Assembly (NCBI RefSeq): GCF_039614715.1
Contig: NZ_CP154857.1
Location: 2,728,001 to 2,792,000 of the forward strand
From: Microbacterium sp. AZCO
Lineage (GTDB): Bacteria; Actinomycetota; Actinomycetes; Actinomycetales; Microbacteriaceae
Direction: 5' to 3'
Length of the DNA stretch: 64,000 nt
Shown here: one piece after another, positions 1 through 7,932 of the stretch
How the letters are laid out: each line of letters starts with the position of its first letter
Position numbering within the stretch: the first letter of the stretch is position 1
Made by a program: the position numbers and the translations under genes
The notes under the pieces: model-generated
Database searches by the model: none
What the model saw: only the letters and a program-made list of their open reading frames with translations
Told to the model about the DNA's origin: nothing

Positions 1-384
1 GATGCGGTAGATGCCACCCGTGTCGGAGCCGCCGACCTCAGGCCCCACGACGCTGATGAGGGCATAGGCGGTGTCGCCGATGAAGGTGACGTCGAACACG
101 CCGCCCGGCCCGGTCACGGGCAGTCCGCTCGCGACCGTCGACATCGATCCGTCGTCCGTGTCGACGCGCACGATCCGCCCGCCGGCCCGGTCGGCGACGT
201 AGAGCGCGCCGTCCGGCCCGATGACGCTGCCGATCGGACCCGTCAGTCCGCTCGCAAGCACCTCGGCGACCGGCGCCGGAGCGCTGCCGGGCGGAGCGGC
301 GTTCGCGGCCGCCGGCAGAATCACCGTCGGCATCAGCGCAGCCGTCATGAATGCGGCGAGAAGCGCCGCTCGTGTGTTGACCAT
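1..384 (-). CDS. ScyD/ScyE-like secreted protein, 3' part outside window
   Basis: The 128 visible codons run to the window edge without a stop, so only the N-terminal part is seen. Residues 1-30 form a signal peptide rich in Ala and Leu, ending near ANAAPPG. After it comes a segment with GLTGPIGSVIGPDGALYVAD and a later GGIYRI, the repeated blade pattern of NHL/SMP-30-like beta-propellers as in the ScyD/ScyE family. The start at 384 is preceded by AAGGGAG about 9 nt upstream. The product is probably exported, but its ligand or activity cannot be told from this part. ScyD/ScyE is the family name only, since no scytonemin genes are nearby. It diverges from the membrane protein at 704. Confidence 0.75.
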   Translation of the reverse strand, partial: MVNTRAALLAAFMTAALMPTVILPAAANAAPPGSAPAPVAEVLASGLTGPIGSVIGPDGALYVADRAGGRIVRVDTDDGSMSTVASGLPVTGPGGVFDVTFIGDTAYALISVVGPEVGGSDTGGIYRI

Positions 385-703
385 GTCCGGACTCCCTTGT
401 CCTTGCAGACGTGGCCGCACCGCCCAGGGGCCATGCGACCCTTCGGCGCCACCTTGCGCAGAACCAGGGATGATGCTGCGACGGCAGCACCGCCCCAGCT
501 TCCTCCTCCTGGACGGCTCGGTCAACAACTGTCCGGTTCTCGCCCGTGGACGATGGGCCTCCCGCGTCGGGCACGGGGCGGCCGCGTCGGCGGACGTCAA
601 CCCCTTTGTGCGCCCCTCCCCGGGGAGCGGATGGTGGTCGTCCATCACCGGCCCGAGGAGGCACCATGACCCGAGAGGTCGGCGGAAGAGCGGGGATCGA
701 CGC
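385..703. other. Divergent intergenic region
   Basis: About 320 bases separate the secreted protein on the minus strand from the membrane protein on the plus strand. It must hold both promoters. I see no convincing -35/-10 pair or palindrome. The only clear signal is GAGGAGG just before a 13-codon ORF at 666, described separately. Confidence 0.5.
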
Positions 704-707
704 GTGA
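666..707 (+). CDS. Possible 13-codon leader ORF overlapping next gene
   Basis: ATG at 666 has an almost ideal Shine-Dalgarno GAGGAGG 5 nt upstream. It opens a 13-codon frame (MTREVGGRAGIDA) whose TGA at 705 overlaps the GTG at 704 of the downstream membrane protein as GTGA. The downstream GTG has no good ribosome site of its own. The mini-ORF could therefore serve to couple translation rather than make a functional peptide. Alternatively the overlap is chance. Confidence 0.3.
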   Translation: MTREVGGRAGIDA

Positions 708-1972
708 GCCGGGTCACCGACGAGCGCGGGCGCACCTCGACCCTCGCCCGCTGGCGCATCACGACCCGAACCTGGGCGGCGGAGATGCTCGGTCCCCGAG
801 CGCACGTCACTCCTCTCGAGCCCGGGTGGGCGCCGCCCGTCGTGCTGCTGTGGGCAGCGGGCCGGATGATCAACCTCGTGCTGCTCGCCGTCGCCTTCGC
901 GGTCGCGAAGGTCGCGGGATGGACCTTCGGCCCCGAGGGCCGCCCCGTGACGGGGTTTCTCGATTTCCTGTCCGGATGGGATGCCGACCGCTACGGCACG
1001 ATCGCCTCGCAGGGGTATCCCGTCGTGCTCCCCCTCGCCGCAGACGGCACGATCGACCTCAACAACTGGGCGTTCCTCCCCGTCTTCCCCTTCCTCGAGC
1101 GGGTGCTGGCGAATGCGACGGGCGTCCCGTGGCAGCTCGCCGGCGTGCTCATCAGCCTGGGCGCCTCGTGCGCGGCATCCCTCGTGCTGTATGCGCTGCT
1201 TCGGAACGTGACCACCGTGCGCTCGGCGTGGTGGGCGCTGGTGCTGTTCTCGCTCGGCCCGCTGTCGTTCGTCTTCGTGCTCGGCTATGCCGAGTCGCTG
1301 TTCCTCCTCCTGATCTTCGGCGCGCTGCTTCTCGCGGTCCGCCGCCGCTACCTGCTCATCGCACCCCTCGGGATCGTCGCGGCGTTCACGCGGCCCGGCG
1401 CCCTCGCGCTGGCGCTGGCACTCGGCATCCTGCTCCTGGGGCGATGGATGCTGCGCGGCGAGGACCCCCTTCCGCGCTCCGAGGTGGTCGGGCTCGTCGT
1501 CTCCGGGGTCGCGACTGCGGCCGCCGGGCTGATGTGGCCCGTCATCGCGGCGACCGTCACGGGCGAGCCGGGCGCGTATGTGCAGACCGAGATGGCGTGG
1601 TGGCAGCCGTTCCTCGGTCAAGGCCCGCTCCTCCCCATCGCCCCGGGGATCGCGATGGGCTGGACGTGGCTCGGGCCGCTCGGCGTCGTCATCGTGCTCG
1701 CCCTCGTGGGAGGGGTGCTCCGCTGGATCGCGTCCCGGCCCGTGCGCGCACTGGGGCTCGAGATCGTCGGCTTCGCCGTGAGCTATACCCTCTATCTCTT
1801 CGCCGTCTTCCTTCCCACGCAGAGCATCGCGAGGCTCGTCCTGCCCCTCTCGCCGCTCCTCGCCGACCGCCGGCTGTCGCGAACCCGCCGACGCCGGCTG
1901 TGGTCGATCGCGGTCAGCCTGGCGCTGCAGGCAGCCGCGGTGTTCCTCCTCTGGACCCTCGGCAACCCCTGA
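704..1972 (+). CDS. Polytopic mannosyltransferase-like membrane protein
   Basis: This 422-residue protein has about nine hydrophobic segments from residue 45 to the C-terminus and a positively charged N-terminal tail. The first luminal loop contains SGWDADRYGTIASQGYP, close to the W-D-x-x-(W/R)-Y motif of PIG-V-like GPI mannosyltransferases. A later W-x-P-FL...GQGP loop also fits the GT-C fold. In actinobacteria such proteins use polyprenyl-phosphate-linked sugars outside the membrane. The substrate is unknown. GTG 704 was chosen because it overlaps the stop of a small ORF with a strong ribosome site; an upstream in-frame ATG at 221 would add residues with no membrane-protein character. It ends just before the arsR promoter. 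Confidence 0.65.
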   Translation: MSRVTDERGRTSTLARWRITTRTWAAEMLGPRAHVTPLEPGWAPPVVLLWAAGRMINLVLLAVAFAVAKVAGWTFGPEGRPVTGFLDFLSGWDADRYGTIASQGYPVVLPLAADGTIDLNNWAFLPVFPFLERVLANATGVPWQLAGVLISLGASCAASLVLYALLRNVTTVRSAWWALVLFSLGPLSFVFVLGYAESLFLLLIFGALLLAVRRRYLLIAPLGIVAAFTRPGALALALALGILLLGRWMLRGEDPLPRSEVVGLVVSGVATAAAGLMWPVIAATVTGEPGAYVQTEMAWWQPFLGQGPLLPIAPGIAMGWTWLGPLGVVIVLALVGGVLRWIASRPVRALGLEIVGFAVSYTLYLFAVFLPTQSIARLVLPLSPLLADRRLSRTRRRRLWSIAVSLALQAAAVFLLWTLGNP

Positions 1973-2015
1973 CCCGCGCGCCGTTGCGCGGCATCGCGCC
2001 ACCAGAACCGCGGGG

Positions 2016-2063
2016 TTGACGGACGACGGCTGGCCCTGGATAGTTAGGTATATGCCTAACTAT
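2016..2063 (+). promoter_or_regulatory. arsR-type promoter with operator over the start codon
   Basis: TTGACG at 2016-2021 and GATAGT at 2039-2044 are separated by 17 bp, a good sigma-70-type promoter. An inverted repeat with arms ATAGTTAGG (2040-2048) and CCTAACTAT (2055-2063) covers the -10, the predicted transcription start and the ATG at 2052. Only one symmetric pair in the 6-bp centre mismatches. This suits autorepression by the ArsR protein. Confidence 0.7.
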
Positions 2064-2390
2064 CGCGAGGAGGTGGATGCCGTGCTCAAAGCGCTGGCCG
2101 ATCCGACTCGCCGGGCTGTCGTGGAGCGGCTGGCGAAATCGCCGGCCGTCGTCTCCGACCTCGCGATCCCCTTCTCTATGGCGCTGCCCTCGCTCCTCCA
2201 GCACCTGCGGGTGCTCGAGGACGCGGCGATCATCACGTCGCACAAGCAGGGGCGCGTCCGCACCGTGACGCTCAGGCCGGGCGCCCTCGACGTGCTGCAC
2301 CTCTGGCTCGGCGAGCAGCGCACCTCGGCCGAGCGGCAGGCCGACCGGCTCGGCATCCATCTGTCCCGCACACTTTCCCAGGAGACCTGA
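2052..2390 (+). CDS. ArsR/SdpR-family transcriptional repressor
   Basis: This 112-residue winged-helix regulator begins MPNYREEVDAVLKALADPTRRAVVERL. The ALADPTRR signature opens the ArsR DNA-binding domain, and MALPSLLQHLRVLEDAAII is the recognition helix region. No metal-binding Cys pair is visible, so it is probably not a metal sensor. The MPNY start is typical of the ArsR members that sit beside SRPBCC genes. The ATG at 2052 lies about 7 nt after the -10, so the mRNA is probably leaderless. An alternative GTG at 2082 has GAGGAGG before it, but using it would remove conserved N-terminal residues. The next gene starts 1 nt after its stop, so the regulator controls its own operon. Confidence 0.85.
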   Translation: MPNYREEVDAVLKALADPTRRAVVERLAKSPAVVSDLAIPFSMALPSLLQHLRVLEDAAIITSHKQGRVRTVTLRPGALDVLHLWLGEQRTSAERQADRLGIHLSRTLSQET

Positions 2391-2391
2391 C

Positions 2392-3039
2392 ATGACCCGC
2401 GTCCGCATCGACCTGTTCGCCTCGCTCGACGGCTACACCGCCGCTCCTGAACCCGACGGCGACAACCCCATGGGCGACGACTGGGGTCCGCTCACCGCCG
2501 CGTACGCCGCGACCCGCACCTTCCGGCGCATGGTCTTCGGCGACACGAGCGGCGCAGGCACGACGGGCATCGACGACGCGTTCGCCGAGGCGTTCTTCGA
2601 GGGCGTGGGCGCTGAGATCATGGGCGCCGCGATGTTCGGCCTGCACGCGAACCCCGACGATCCCGACTGGAAGGGGTGGTGGGGCGATGAGCCGCCGTTC
2701 GGCGGTCCGGTCTACGTGCTCACGCACACGGCGCCTCGCCCCTCGATCCCGATGAACGGCGGCACGACCTTCCACTTCCGCACCGGGGCGATCGAGGACG
2801 TGCTCGCCGAAGCCACCGCGGCGGCCGACGGTGAGGACGTGCGCGTCGGCGGCGGCATCCGCACCGCCCGTCAGTTCCTTCGCGCCGGCCTCGTCGACGA
2901 TCTGCACGTCGGCATCGCCCCCATCGTGCTCGGGCGCGGCAATCCCGTGTGGGAAGACCTGCGGGGCCTCGAGCACACGCATCAGGTGACGTCGGAGGTG
3001 TCCGAGAGCGGCACCATCCATGTCCGGTTCACGCGGTGA
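2392..3039 (+). CDS. Dihydrofolate reductase-like (RibD C-terminal) protein
   Basis: The 215-residue protein shows the RibD C-terminal/DHFR-like fold. It begins with a beta strand VRIDLFASLDGY, has a central PVYVLTHTAP strand-turn and the nucleotide-binding segment VRVGGGIRTARQFLRAGLVDDLHVGIAPIVLGRG. The family reduces pteridine- or flavin-precursor-like substrates with NADPH, but this paralogue group usually has no known substrate. It is the second gene of the ArsR operon: the start lies 1 nt after the arsR stop, with a GGAG ribosome site inside arsR. ArsR, DHFR-like and SRPBCC genes often travel together in actinobacteria. Confidence 0.85.
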   Translation: MTRVRIDLFASLDGYTAAPEPDGDNPMGDDWGPLTAAYAATRTFRRMVFGDTSGAGTTGIDDAFAEAFFEGVGAEIMGAAMFGLHANPDDPDWKGWWGDEPPFGGPVYVLTHTAPRPSIPMNGGTTFHFRTGAIEDVLAEATAAADGEDVRVGGGIRTARQFLRAGLVDDLHVGIAPIVLGRGNPVWEDLRGLEHTHQVTSEVSESGTIHVRFTR

Positions 3040-3046
3040 GGCGGCG

Positions 3047-3508
3047 ATGACGACGGAGCATCGGCTCGCGCACTCCGCGTTCACCCTCACGCGCGACTTC
3101 CCGGTGTCGGTGGAGCGGGTGTGGCGCGCGTTCGCCGAGGAGGATCAGAAGCGCAAGTGGCTCGGCGACGCCGACACGTTCGAGCGGGGTGAGTGGCGAT
3201 TCGACTTCCGCGTCGGAGGACGCGACGTCGACGAGGCGCAGTTCCACGGCGGCCCCCGGTCTCGGTATGAAGCCGTCTACACCGACATCGTCGAGCCCGT
3301 GCGCATCGTCACGACCTACGACATGTGGCTCGACGGCATCCACATGTCGACCTCTGTGGCCTCGTTCGAGTTCGAGGAGATCGCCGGCGGGACCCGGCTG
3401 ACGCACGTCGAGCACGGCGTCTTCTTCGACCAGTTCTGGGAGGACGGCCCCAACCGCGAGGAGGGCAGTCGCGGCATCCTGGAATCGCTCGCAGCGCACC
3501 TCGCCTGA
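3047..3508 (+). CDS. SRPBCC (AHSA1-like) domain protein
   Basis: This 153-residue protein starts MTTEHRLAHSAFTLTRDFPVSVERVWRAFAEEDQKRKWLG, the standard opening of the AHSA1/START-like SRPBCC fold. The C-terminal part GTRLTHVEHGVFFDQ and the ending helix also fit. These proteins bind hydrophobic ligands; the ligand here is unknown. ATG 3047 has GAGGCGG upstream and gives the usual N-terminus. An in-frame ATG at 3020 would overlap the preceding gene by 20 nt. It is the last gene of the arsR operon. Confidence 0.85.
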   Translation: MTTEHRLAHSAFTLTRDFPVSVERVWRAFAEEDQKRKWLGDADTFERGEWRFDFRVGGRDVDEAQFHGGPRSRYEAVYTDIVEPVRIVTTYDMWLDGIHMSTSVASFEFEEIAGGTRLTHVEHGVFFDQFWEDGPNREEGSRGILESLAAHLA

Positions 3509-3532
3509 TGCGGACGCGCCTAGGCTGGCGAG

Positions 3533-3673
3533 ATGAAGGAGACGGCGGCGGATCCCCGAGCCTGTCCGACGTGCGGTGACCCGATGCGCTTCGAGATCCT
3601 CGACGACGAGCGGTTCCTCGTCGCGTGGTCGTGCGTCAACTGCGGCCTCATCCGCACCACCGAACCCGCCTGA
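3533..3673 (+). CDS. Small zinc-ribbon-like protein
   Basis: A 46-residue ORF reads MKETAADPRACPTCGDPMRF and later SCVNCGLIRTTEPA. The paired CPTC and CVNC knuckles 23 residues apart are the pattern of a zinc ribbon. There is no ribosome site. TAGGCT at 3521-3526 lies 6 nt before the ATG, so the mRNA is probably leaderless. Function is unknown; small zinc ribbons bind RNA, DNA or partner proteins. Between the SRPBCC gene and the convergent vanZ-like gene nothing else is coded. Confidence 0.6.
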   Translation: MKETAADPRACPTCGDPMRFEILDDERFLVAWSCVNCGLIRTTEPA

Positions 3674-3682
3674 GCCGTCGCC

Positions 3683-4261
3683 TCAGCGGGAGGTCGTTCG
3701 CTGCACGACGACGTCGCGCTGCGGCCCGTAGTGCAGCGGCGAAGCGACGAAGGCGACGACCGCGACCACGGCGACGGCCGTGAGGATCACGCACACTCTT
3801 CCGATCAGCGCACTCGCCCGATCCGAGTGACGACGACGCAGCGCCGCGACGACGGCAGTGCCGAGGAGGCCGCCGGCCGTGTTGACGATGAGGTCCGTCG
3901 TGTCGAAGCTGCCGGTCGAGATGAGGTGCTGTGCGGTCTCGAGCACGAGGCTCGCACCGAGGAAGACGGCGCCCGCCTTCCACCACGCCCACGTCGGCGC
4001 GAGGGCCCCGACGAAGAGGCCGAACGGCACGAAGATCACGAGGTTGATCACGACCTCGATCGGGGCGCTCGCTCCCGCATCGCCTCTGGCGACGAAGGGC
4101 ACGAGCTTGAGCGGCCGCGGAAGCAGCGCGGCCTCGCCGATCCACGGCGTCTCGAGCTTCCACAGGACGACCCATGCGAGAAGCATCAGATAGACGACGA
4201 ACGCCAGGATCAGGATGCCGCGCCGCGGCCAGGGCTCGCCGGATCGGCGTGAAGACGTCAC
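3683..4261 (-). CDS. VanZ-family membrane protein
   Basis: The 192-residue protein has five hydrophobic segments and the VanZ signature: a polar-hydrophobic helix with NLVIFVPFGLFVG, then LVLETAQHLISTGSFDTTDLIVNTAGGLLG. VanZ proteins raise resistance to teicoplanin in enterococci, but most family members in actinobacteria have no assigned role. I take GTG 4261 as start, with GAGAAG upstream. The longer in-frame reading from 4438 adds 59 residues that run into the leader of the opposite gene and have no family character. It diverges from the HNH gene at 4412. Confidence 0.75.
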   Translation of the reverse strand: MTSSRRSGEPWPRRGILILAFVVYLMLLAWVVLWKLETPWIGEAALLPRPLKLVPFVARGDAGASAPIEVVINLVIFVPFGLFVGALAPTWAWWKAGAVFLGASLVLETAQHLISTGSFDTTDLIVNTAGGLLGTAVVAALRRRHSDRASALIGRVCVILTAVAVVAVVAFVASPLHYGPQRDVVVQRTTSR

Positions 4262-4411
4262 ACGGCATCTTCTCGCGGGTCGGATGTGAATCCACCCCGC
4301 ACGCGGCCCCATGCGCGGAGCCCGGAAAGTCCTGGGAAGCTTATGGTCACTTATAGAAGCTCGATAGAGAAGCAATAGACTCAAATCGACATAGGTGAGG
4401 AAAGGTTTCGA

Positions 4412-5740
4412 ATGCAGTCGACGGCGCACGCACGACACGACGCCCCGGTGGGCCTCATCCCGCCCGACGCTGCCACGCCGGCAGCCCCGAAGCGCAGGCG
4501 GCGCCTTCCCGTCTGGGCATGGGTCATCATCGGCGTCGTCCTGGTCGGGATCGGCCTCCTGCTGTCGCCGGTCTTCGCCGCGATCTCGCTCGTCGTGCTC
4601 ATCACCGGCATCGTCGCGCTGGCCAAGCGCACGCCCACCTGGCTTCGCCTGCGGACGCCGAAGATCGCCGCCGTCGTCACGGCAGCCGCGGGCGTCGTCT
4701 TCCTGGTGACGGGCCTGATCTCATCGGCGATCTTCCCCAGCGAGCCCGCCACCGACGCCGCCGCTCATCAGCTGGCCGCATCAGAGCTGTCGGTGGTCCA
4801 TGCCGCGCCGTCGAAGGCGGACGCGCCTGCAACGAGCGTCGACGGGATGGCGTCGACCGCAGCGGACGAGACGGCGACCGCCGGAACCGCACTGGCCACG
4901 CTCGCGACGCTGGAGGTGAAGGGACGCGCACCGGCGACGGGATACGCGCGAAACCAGTTCGGACAGCGCTGGCTGGACGTCGACCGCAACGGATGCGACA
5001 CCCGCAACGACGTCCTCGCCGCCCAGCTGACCGACGTCGTCCGCAGAGGCTCCTGCAGGGTGCTCTCGGGCACCCTCGCCGACCCCTACACCGCCAAGAA
5101 CATCAGCTTCGTTCGCGGGCAGGGGACGTCCGAGCTCGTGCAGATCGACCACGTCGTCTCGCTGTCCGACGCCTGGCAGACGGGCGCCCAGAAGCTCAGC
5201 CCGGACCAGAGGGCGAGCTTCGCGAACGACCCGCTCAACCTGCTCGCCGTCGACGGCCCCGCCAACGCGAAGAAGGGTGACGGGGATGCCGCGACATGGC
5301 TACCCGCCAACAAGGCGTACCGCTGCGAATACGTCGCCCGCCAGATCTCGGTGAAGGCGACTTACGGCCTGTGGGTCACTCCGGCCGAACACGATGCCAT
5401 GGCCCGCGTGCTCGCCGCCTGCCCCGATCAGCCGACCCTGACGTCGACCTTCGCGTCACCGGCACCCGCTCCCGTGCAGACCCAGGCGGAGCCCGCTCCC
5501 GCCCCGGCCGCTCCTGCCCCCGCTGCGCCAGCGCCTCCTGCCCCCGCTGCGCCCGCGCCCGTTGCGCCGGCGCCGGCGCCGGCGCAGCCCGCCCCGGCAC
5601 CCGCACCTGCCGCACCGACGGCGACGTTCTATCAGAACTGCGATGCGGTCCGCGCGGCCGGCGCGGCCCCCATCCACGTCGGCGATCCCGGCTACTCCCG
5701 CAAGCTCGACCGAGACGGCGACGGCACCGGCTGCGAGTAG
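4412..5740 (+). CDS. Membrane-anchored HNH (DUF1524) nuclease with excalibur domain
   Basis: This 442-residue protein has four parts. The N-terminus carries a basic RRRRLP stretch and three hydrophobic helices (about 33-55, 56-70, 84-105). A GmrSD/DUF1524-type HNH domain follows, with IDHVVSLSDAW (D246, H247) and NDPLNLLAVDGPANAKKGD about 30 residues later, plus CDTRNDVL upstream. Then comes an Ala-Pro linker of roughly 55 residues. The C-terminus is a calcium-binding excalibur domain with NCDAVRAAGAAP and DRDGDGTGCE. The arrangement puts the nuclease outside the cell on a wall-spanning linker, as in many Gram-positive extracellular nucleases. The start has GAGGAAAGG upstream. Confidence 0.85.
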   Translation: MQSTAHARHDAPVGLIPPDAATPAAPKRRRRLPVWAWVIIGVVLVGIGLLLSPVFAAISLVVLITGIVALAKRTPTWLRLRTPKIAAVVTAAAGVVFLVTGLISSAIFPSEPATDAAAHQLAASELSVVHAAPSKADAPATSVDGMASTAADETATAGTALATLATLEVKGRAPATGYARNQFGQRWLDVDRNGCDTRNDVLAAQLTDVVRRGSCRVLSGTLADPYTAKNISFVRGQGTSELVQIDHVVSLSDAWQTGAQKLSPDQRASFANDPLNLLAVDGPANAKKGDGDAATWLPANKAYRCEYVARQISVKATYGLWVTPAEHDAMARVLAACPDQPTLTSTFASPAPAPVQTQAEPAPAPAAPAPAAPAPPAPAAPAPVAPAPAPAQPAPAPAPAAPTATFYQNCDAVRAAGAAPIHVGDPGYSRKLDRDGDGTGCE

Positions 5741-5840
5741 CCTGTCCCCCGCCCTTGTCACACGCTGTGGGAGTCAAGCCGCCCATGGACGGACCGCATC
5801 TGTCGGCGTACTGTGGCGCTCATCAGCAGGAGGGCTCGTG

Positions 5841-6299
5841 ATGCGCCAGGCCAGGCATGCGATCACCCGGGAGGAGCAGATCGCACGATATGCCTACGTC
5901 CTCGGTGCCGTTCCGGCGAGTGTCGCCGACCGGGGGTACGCCGCCGCATTCGCCCGGCTGCCGGAGGGTCAGCGCGAGGGGATCGTCGCCGAGCTGCGTT
6001 CTGAGATGCCGGTTCCGGCCGAGGCGTCGACCCCGGCCGATCCTGAGGCCTTCGCCCTCTTCATGCGGGATCTCCACGCGCGCAGTGCGCTCGTGCGCAT
6101 CCCGCACGCGGGCACCCTCGCGGCCGAGTTCATCGCCAGTCCGCCCATCGTCCACTACTTCTCGTCCGGCGTCGGCTCCGTGAGCATCGATCAGCACCCG
6201 CCGTGGCTGCATGAACTGGCCGGCCACGAGACCGCCCCGATCGACGCGGGCAGGATCAACCACCGCAAGGGCGTGAACACCGGCATCTGGCTGGGCTGA
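5841..6299 (+). CDS. Conserved hypothetical soluble protein
   Basis: The 152-residue product starts MRQARHAITREEQIARYAYVLGAVPASVADRGYAAAFARLPEGQRE and ends with a less regular segment. It has no signal peptide or membrane segment and no catalytic motif I know. Similar helical N-termini occur in unnamed actinobacterial proteins. The ribosome site GCAGGAGGGC lies before ATG 5841; a GTG at 5838 in the same frame would add one residue. It stands alone downstream of the HNH gene, with a gap of 100 nt. Confidence 0.6.
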   Translation: MRQARHAITREEQIARYAYVLGAVPASVADRGYAAAFARLPEGQREGIVAELRSEMPVPAEASTPADPEAFALFMRDLHARSALVRIPHAGTLAAEFIASPPIVHYFSSGVGSVSIDQHPPWLHELAGHETAPIDAGRINHRKGVNTGIWLG

Positions 6300-6333
6300 C
6301 CTCCCGGACACCCCGCGGGCGGGTTGGTTCCGA

Positions 6334-6561
6334 TCAGGGCCGGACGCGGACGAGGCGACCCTCGAAGCCGACGACATCGCCGCTGTGCAACTGGCGACCA
6401 CGTCGGCGATCGACCTCGCCGTTCACGGTGACGTAGCCGTCGATGATGGCTTCCTTCACGTCTCCCCCCGAGTCGAGGAGTCCCGCGAACTTGAGGAACT
6501 GGCCGAGGCGGATCATCTCCCCGCCGATCGGCACATCCTGAATGGGAGCCTCATCTGCCAC
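6334..6561 (-). CDS. S4-domain RNA-binding protein (YbcJ-like)
   Basis: The 75-residue protein is a lone S4 domain: IRLGQFLKFAGLLDSGGDVKEAIIDGYVTVNGEVDRRRGRQLHSGDVV. This matches the YbcJ/RQC-P-related class of small S4 proteins that bind RNA. The start codon is GTG at 6561, with TAGCAT ending 6 nt upstream on the minus strand and no ribosome site, so the message is probably leaderless. Convergent with the preceding gene. Confidence 0.85.
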   Translation of the reverse strand: MADEAPIQDVPIGGEMIRLGQFLKFAGLLDSGGDVKEAIIDGYVTVNGEVDRRRGRQLHSGDVVGFEGRLVRVRP

Positions 6562-6715
6562 GTTCGAATGCTATCCGAGGACGCGTGGGCGGCACCGGAC
6601 GGGCCTTGCGTCACCTGTCCAGACGGGAGGACTCTGGATGTACCCGTAACGGCTCGACGACTTCCAGGCTCCCCGCTATCGACACCACTGCCCCAGGAGG
6701 AAGGACAGAGCGTTC

Positions 6716-7054
6716 ATGGGCAAGTTGACGTATCAAGGCAGCGTGAAGCTGGACGTCGACGATCGCGCCCTGGCGCACCTGCAGCTCGTGATCGGAAGCA
6801 AACTCCGCCGGGGCGAGCCTTTCCACTTCAGCTGGGTCGACGACATCAGCATCGGCGGCGGCCGCACCATCGTCTGGATCCACCCGACCTGCTCCCTCGT
6901 GTACAAGTACTACGGAAGCCGCACCCCGCACATCAATCCCGCGTGGGTCGACGCGCTCGCCTTCACCGCGAACTCGGCGACCGGTCTCTACCTGGTCCCC
7001 GAACCGGCCGGACCTGCCGAGCCGATTCCGGCGGAGCCCCATCTGGTGGCCTGA
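6716..7054 (+). CDS. DUF7882 family small protein
   Basis: This 112-residue protein begins MGKLTYQGSVKLDVDDRALAHLQLVIGSKLRRGEPFHFSW and has GRTIVWIHPTCSLVYKYYGSRTPHINPAWVDAL. The pattern is typical of a family almost confined to Microbacteriaceae, sometimes mislabelled ATP-dependent DNA ligase. No catalytic residues are evident. The ribosome site GGAGGAAGG lies 13 nt upstream. The gene is monocistronic and supports the taxonomic guess. Confidence 0.75.
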   Translation: MGKLTYQGSVKLDVDDRALAHLQLVIGSKLRRGEPFHFSWVDDISIGGGRTIVWIHPTCSLVYKYYGSRTPHINPAWVDALAFTANSATGLYLVPEPAGPAEPIPAEPHLVA

Positions 7055-7135
7055 GGATGCTTCGACCTCGCGCGCGTGCGGCGCAGCGCTGACGGGGCGA
7101 CGCCAGCGCACGAGTGCGACCGCGGAGCGGCCGGG

Positions 7136-7405
7136 CTACCAGACGGTGCCGCCGCCGATCGAGATGCCGCCCCATGTGAGGGCGATGAAGATGGCGGCGA
7201 AGACGACCGGAGCGATCCCCTTGCCGTTCCGCGCGAGCCCCTTCAGCAGACCGATCACCGCGAGTACGGCGGCGACGACGGACAGGATGCCGCCGAGTAC
7301 CAGCCCGATGAACAGCGGGATGGGCATGAGCACAAGGCCGCCGAGCGCGAACCAGAACGCGGCCCAGGCAGTCGGGTTGGAACGACGATCGTTGGAGGAG
7401 GACAT
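7136..7405 (-). CDS. DUF4190-like small membrane protein
   Basis: The 89-residue protein has three hydrophobic segments: AAFWFALGGLVLMPIPLF, LVLGGILSVVAAVLAVIGLL and IAPVVFAAIFIALTWGGISIGG, with a short basic loop NGKG between the last two. The layout is that of DUF4190 proteins, whose function is unknown. GGATGGAGG sits immediately before ATG 7405. It is divergent from the small acidic protein at 7522. Confidence 0.65.
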   Translation of the reverse strand: MSSSNDRRSNPTAWAAFWFALGGLVLMPIPLFIGLVLGGILSVVAAVLAVIGLLKGLARNGKGIAPVVFAAIFIALTWGGISIGGGTVW

Positions 7406-7521
7406 GCCTCCATCCTCTCCTGCGCGGGCTCCGCGCCCACCGATTTCGCGCGCCAGAGTTGCCGGTCGCGCGCGACTCGATGATGATCGGGGTGGCGCTG
7501 TTGGTACGAGTGGGAGTGAAC

Positions 7522-7794
7522 ATGAGCGGCGAGTGGCACCGTAAGCACCTCGGGGACGACGTACCGGAGCAGGCTCCCGGAGAGGAGACGCTGCTGGGCG
7601 CGGCGGGCGACGAGGTGCCGCCGGGTGGCGTCGTCGCGGGCTCCTTCAGTCAGGAATTCCCCGGCGCCGACCCGTATGCGGGCATTCCCGCCGACGAAGT
7701 CGGCCTCCCACCGTTGAGCGAGGCCGAGCAGGAGGCTGTCGCCCTCGAAGCGGACCGGCTCGCGGACGAGCTGGGCTCGAACCCGGACCTCTGA
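7522..7794 (+). CDS. Small acidic hydrophilic protein
   Basis: The 90-residue product starts MSGEWHRKHLGDDVPEQAPGEETLLGAAGDEVPPGG and is rich in Glu, Asp, Gly and Pro, so it is probably largely disordered apart from a C-terminal helix (EAEQEAVALEADRLADEL). No known domain is visible. ATG 7522 has GGGAG upstream; an in-frame start at 7459 would put the coding region over the promoter area. Function unknown. Confidence 0.55.
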   Translation: MSGEWHRKHLGDDVPEQAPGEETLLGAAGDEVPPGGVVAGSFSQEFPGADPYAGIPADEVGLPPLSEAEQEAVALEADRLADELGSNPDL

Positions 7795-7932
7795 GATCGG
7801 GGCCTGGCACCCCTGATCCCGGATGGCAAGGCTCGTCCACGTCCACAGCCCATGGGCTCGATCTGCTGAAGACGCACGCGTGGCGGACGTCTCTTGCTGT
7901 CACCGCCCAGGGAGTGCGCATTACCCTGAAGC

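Noticed and set aside
5500..5620. Ala-Pro coding repeat as a DNA repeat element
   Set aside because: It is a protein linker encoded by varied Ala and Pro codons, without an exact DNA unit.
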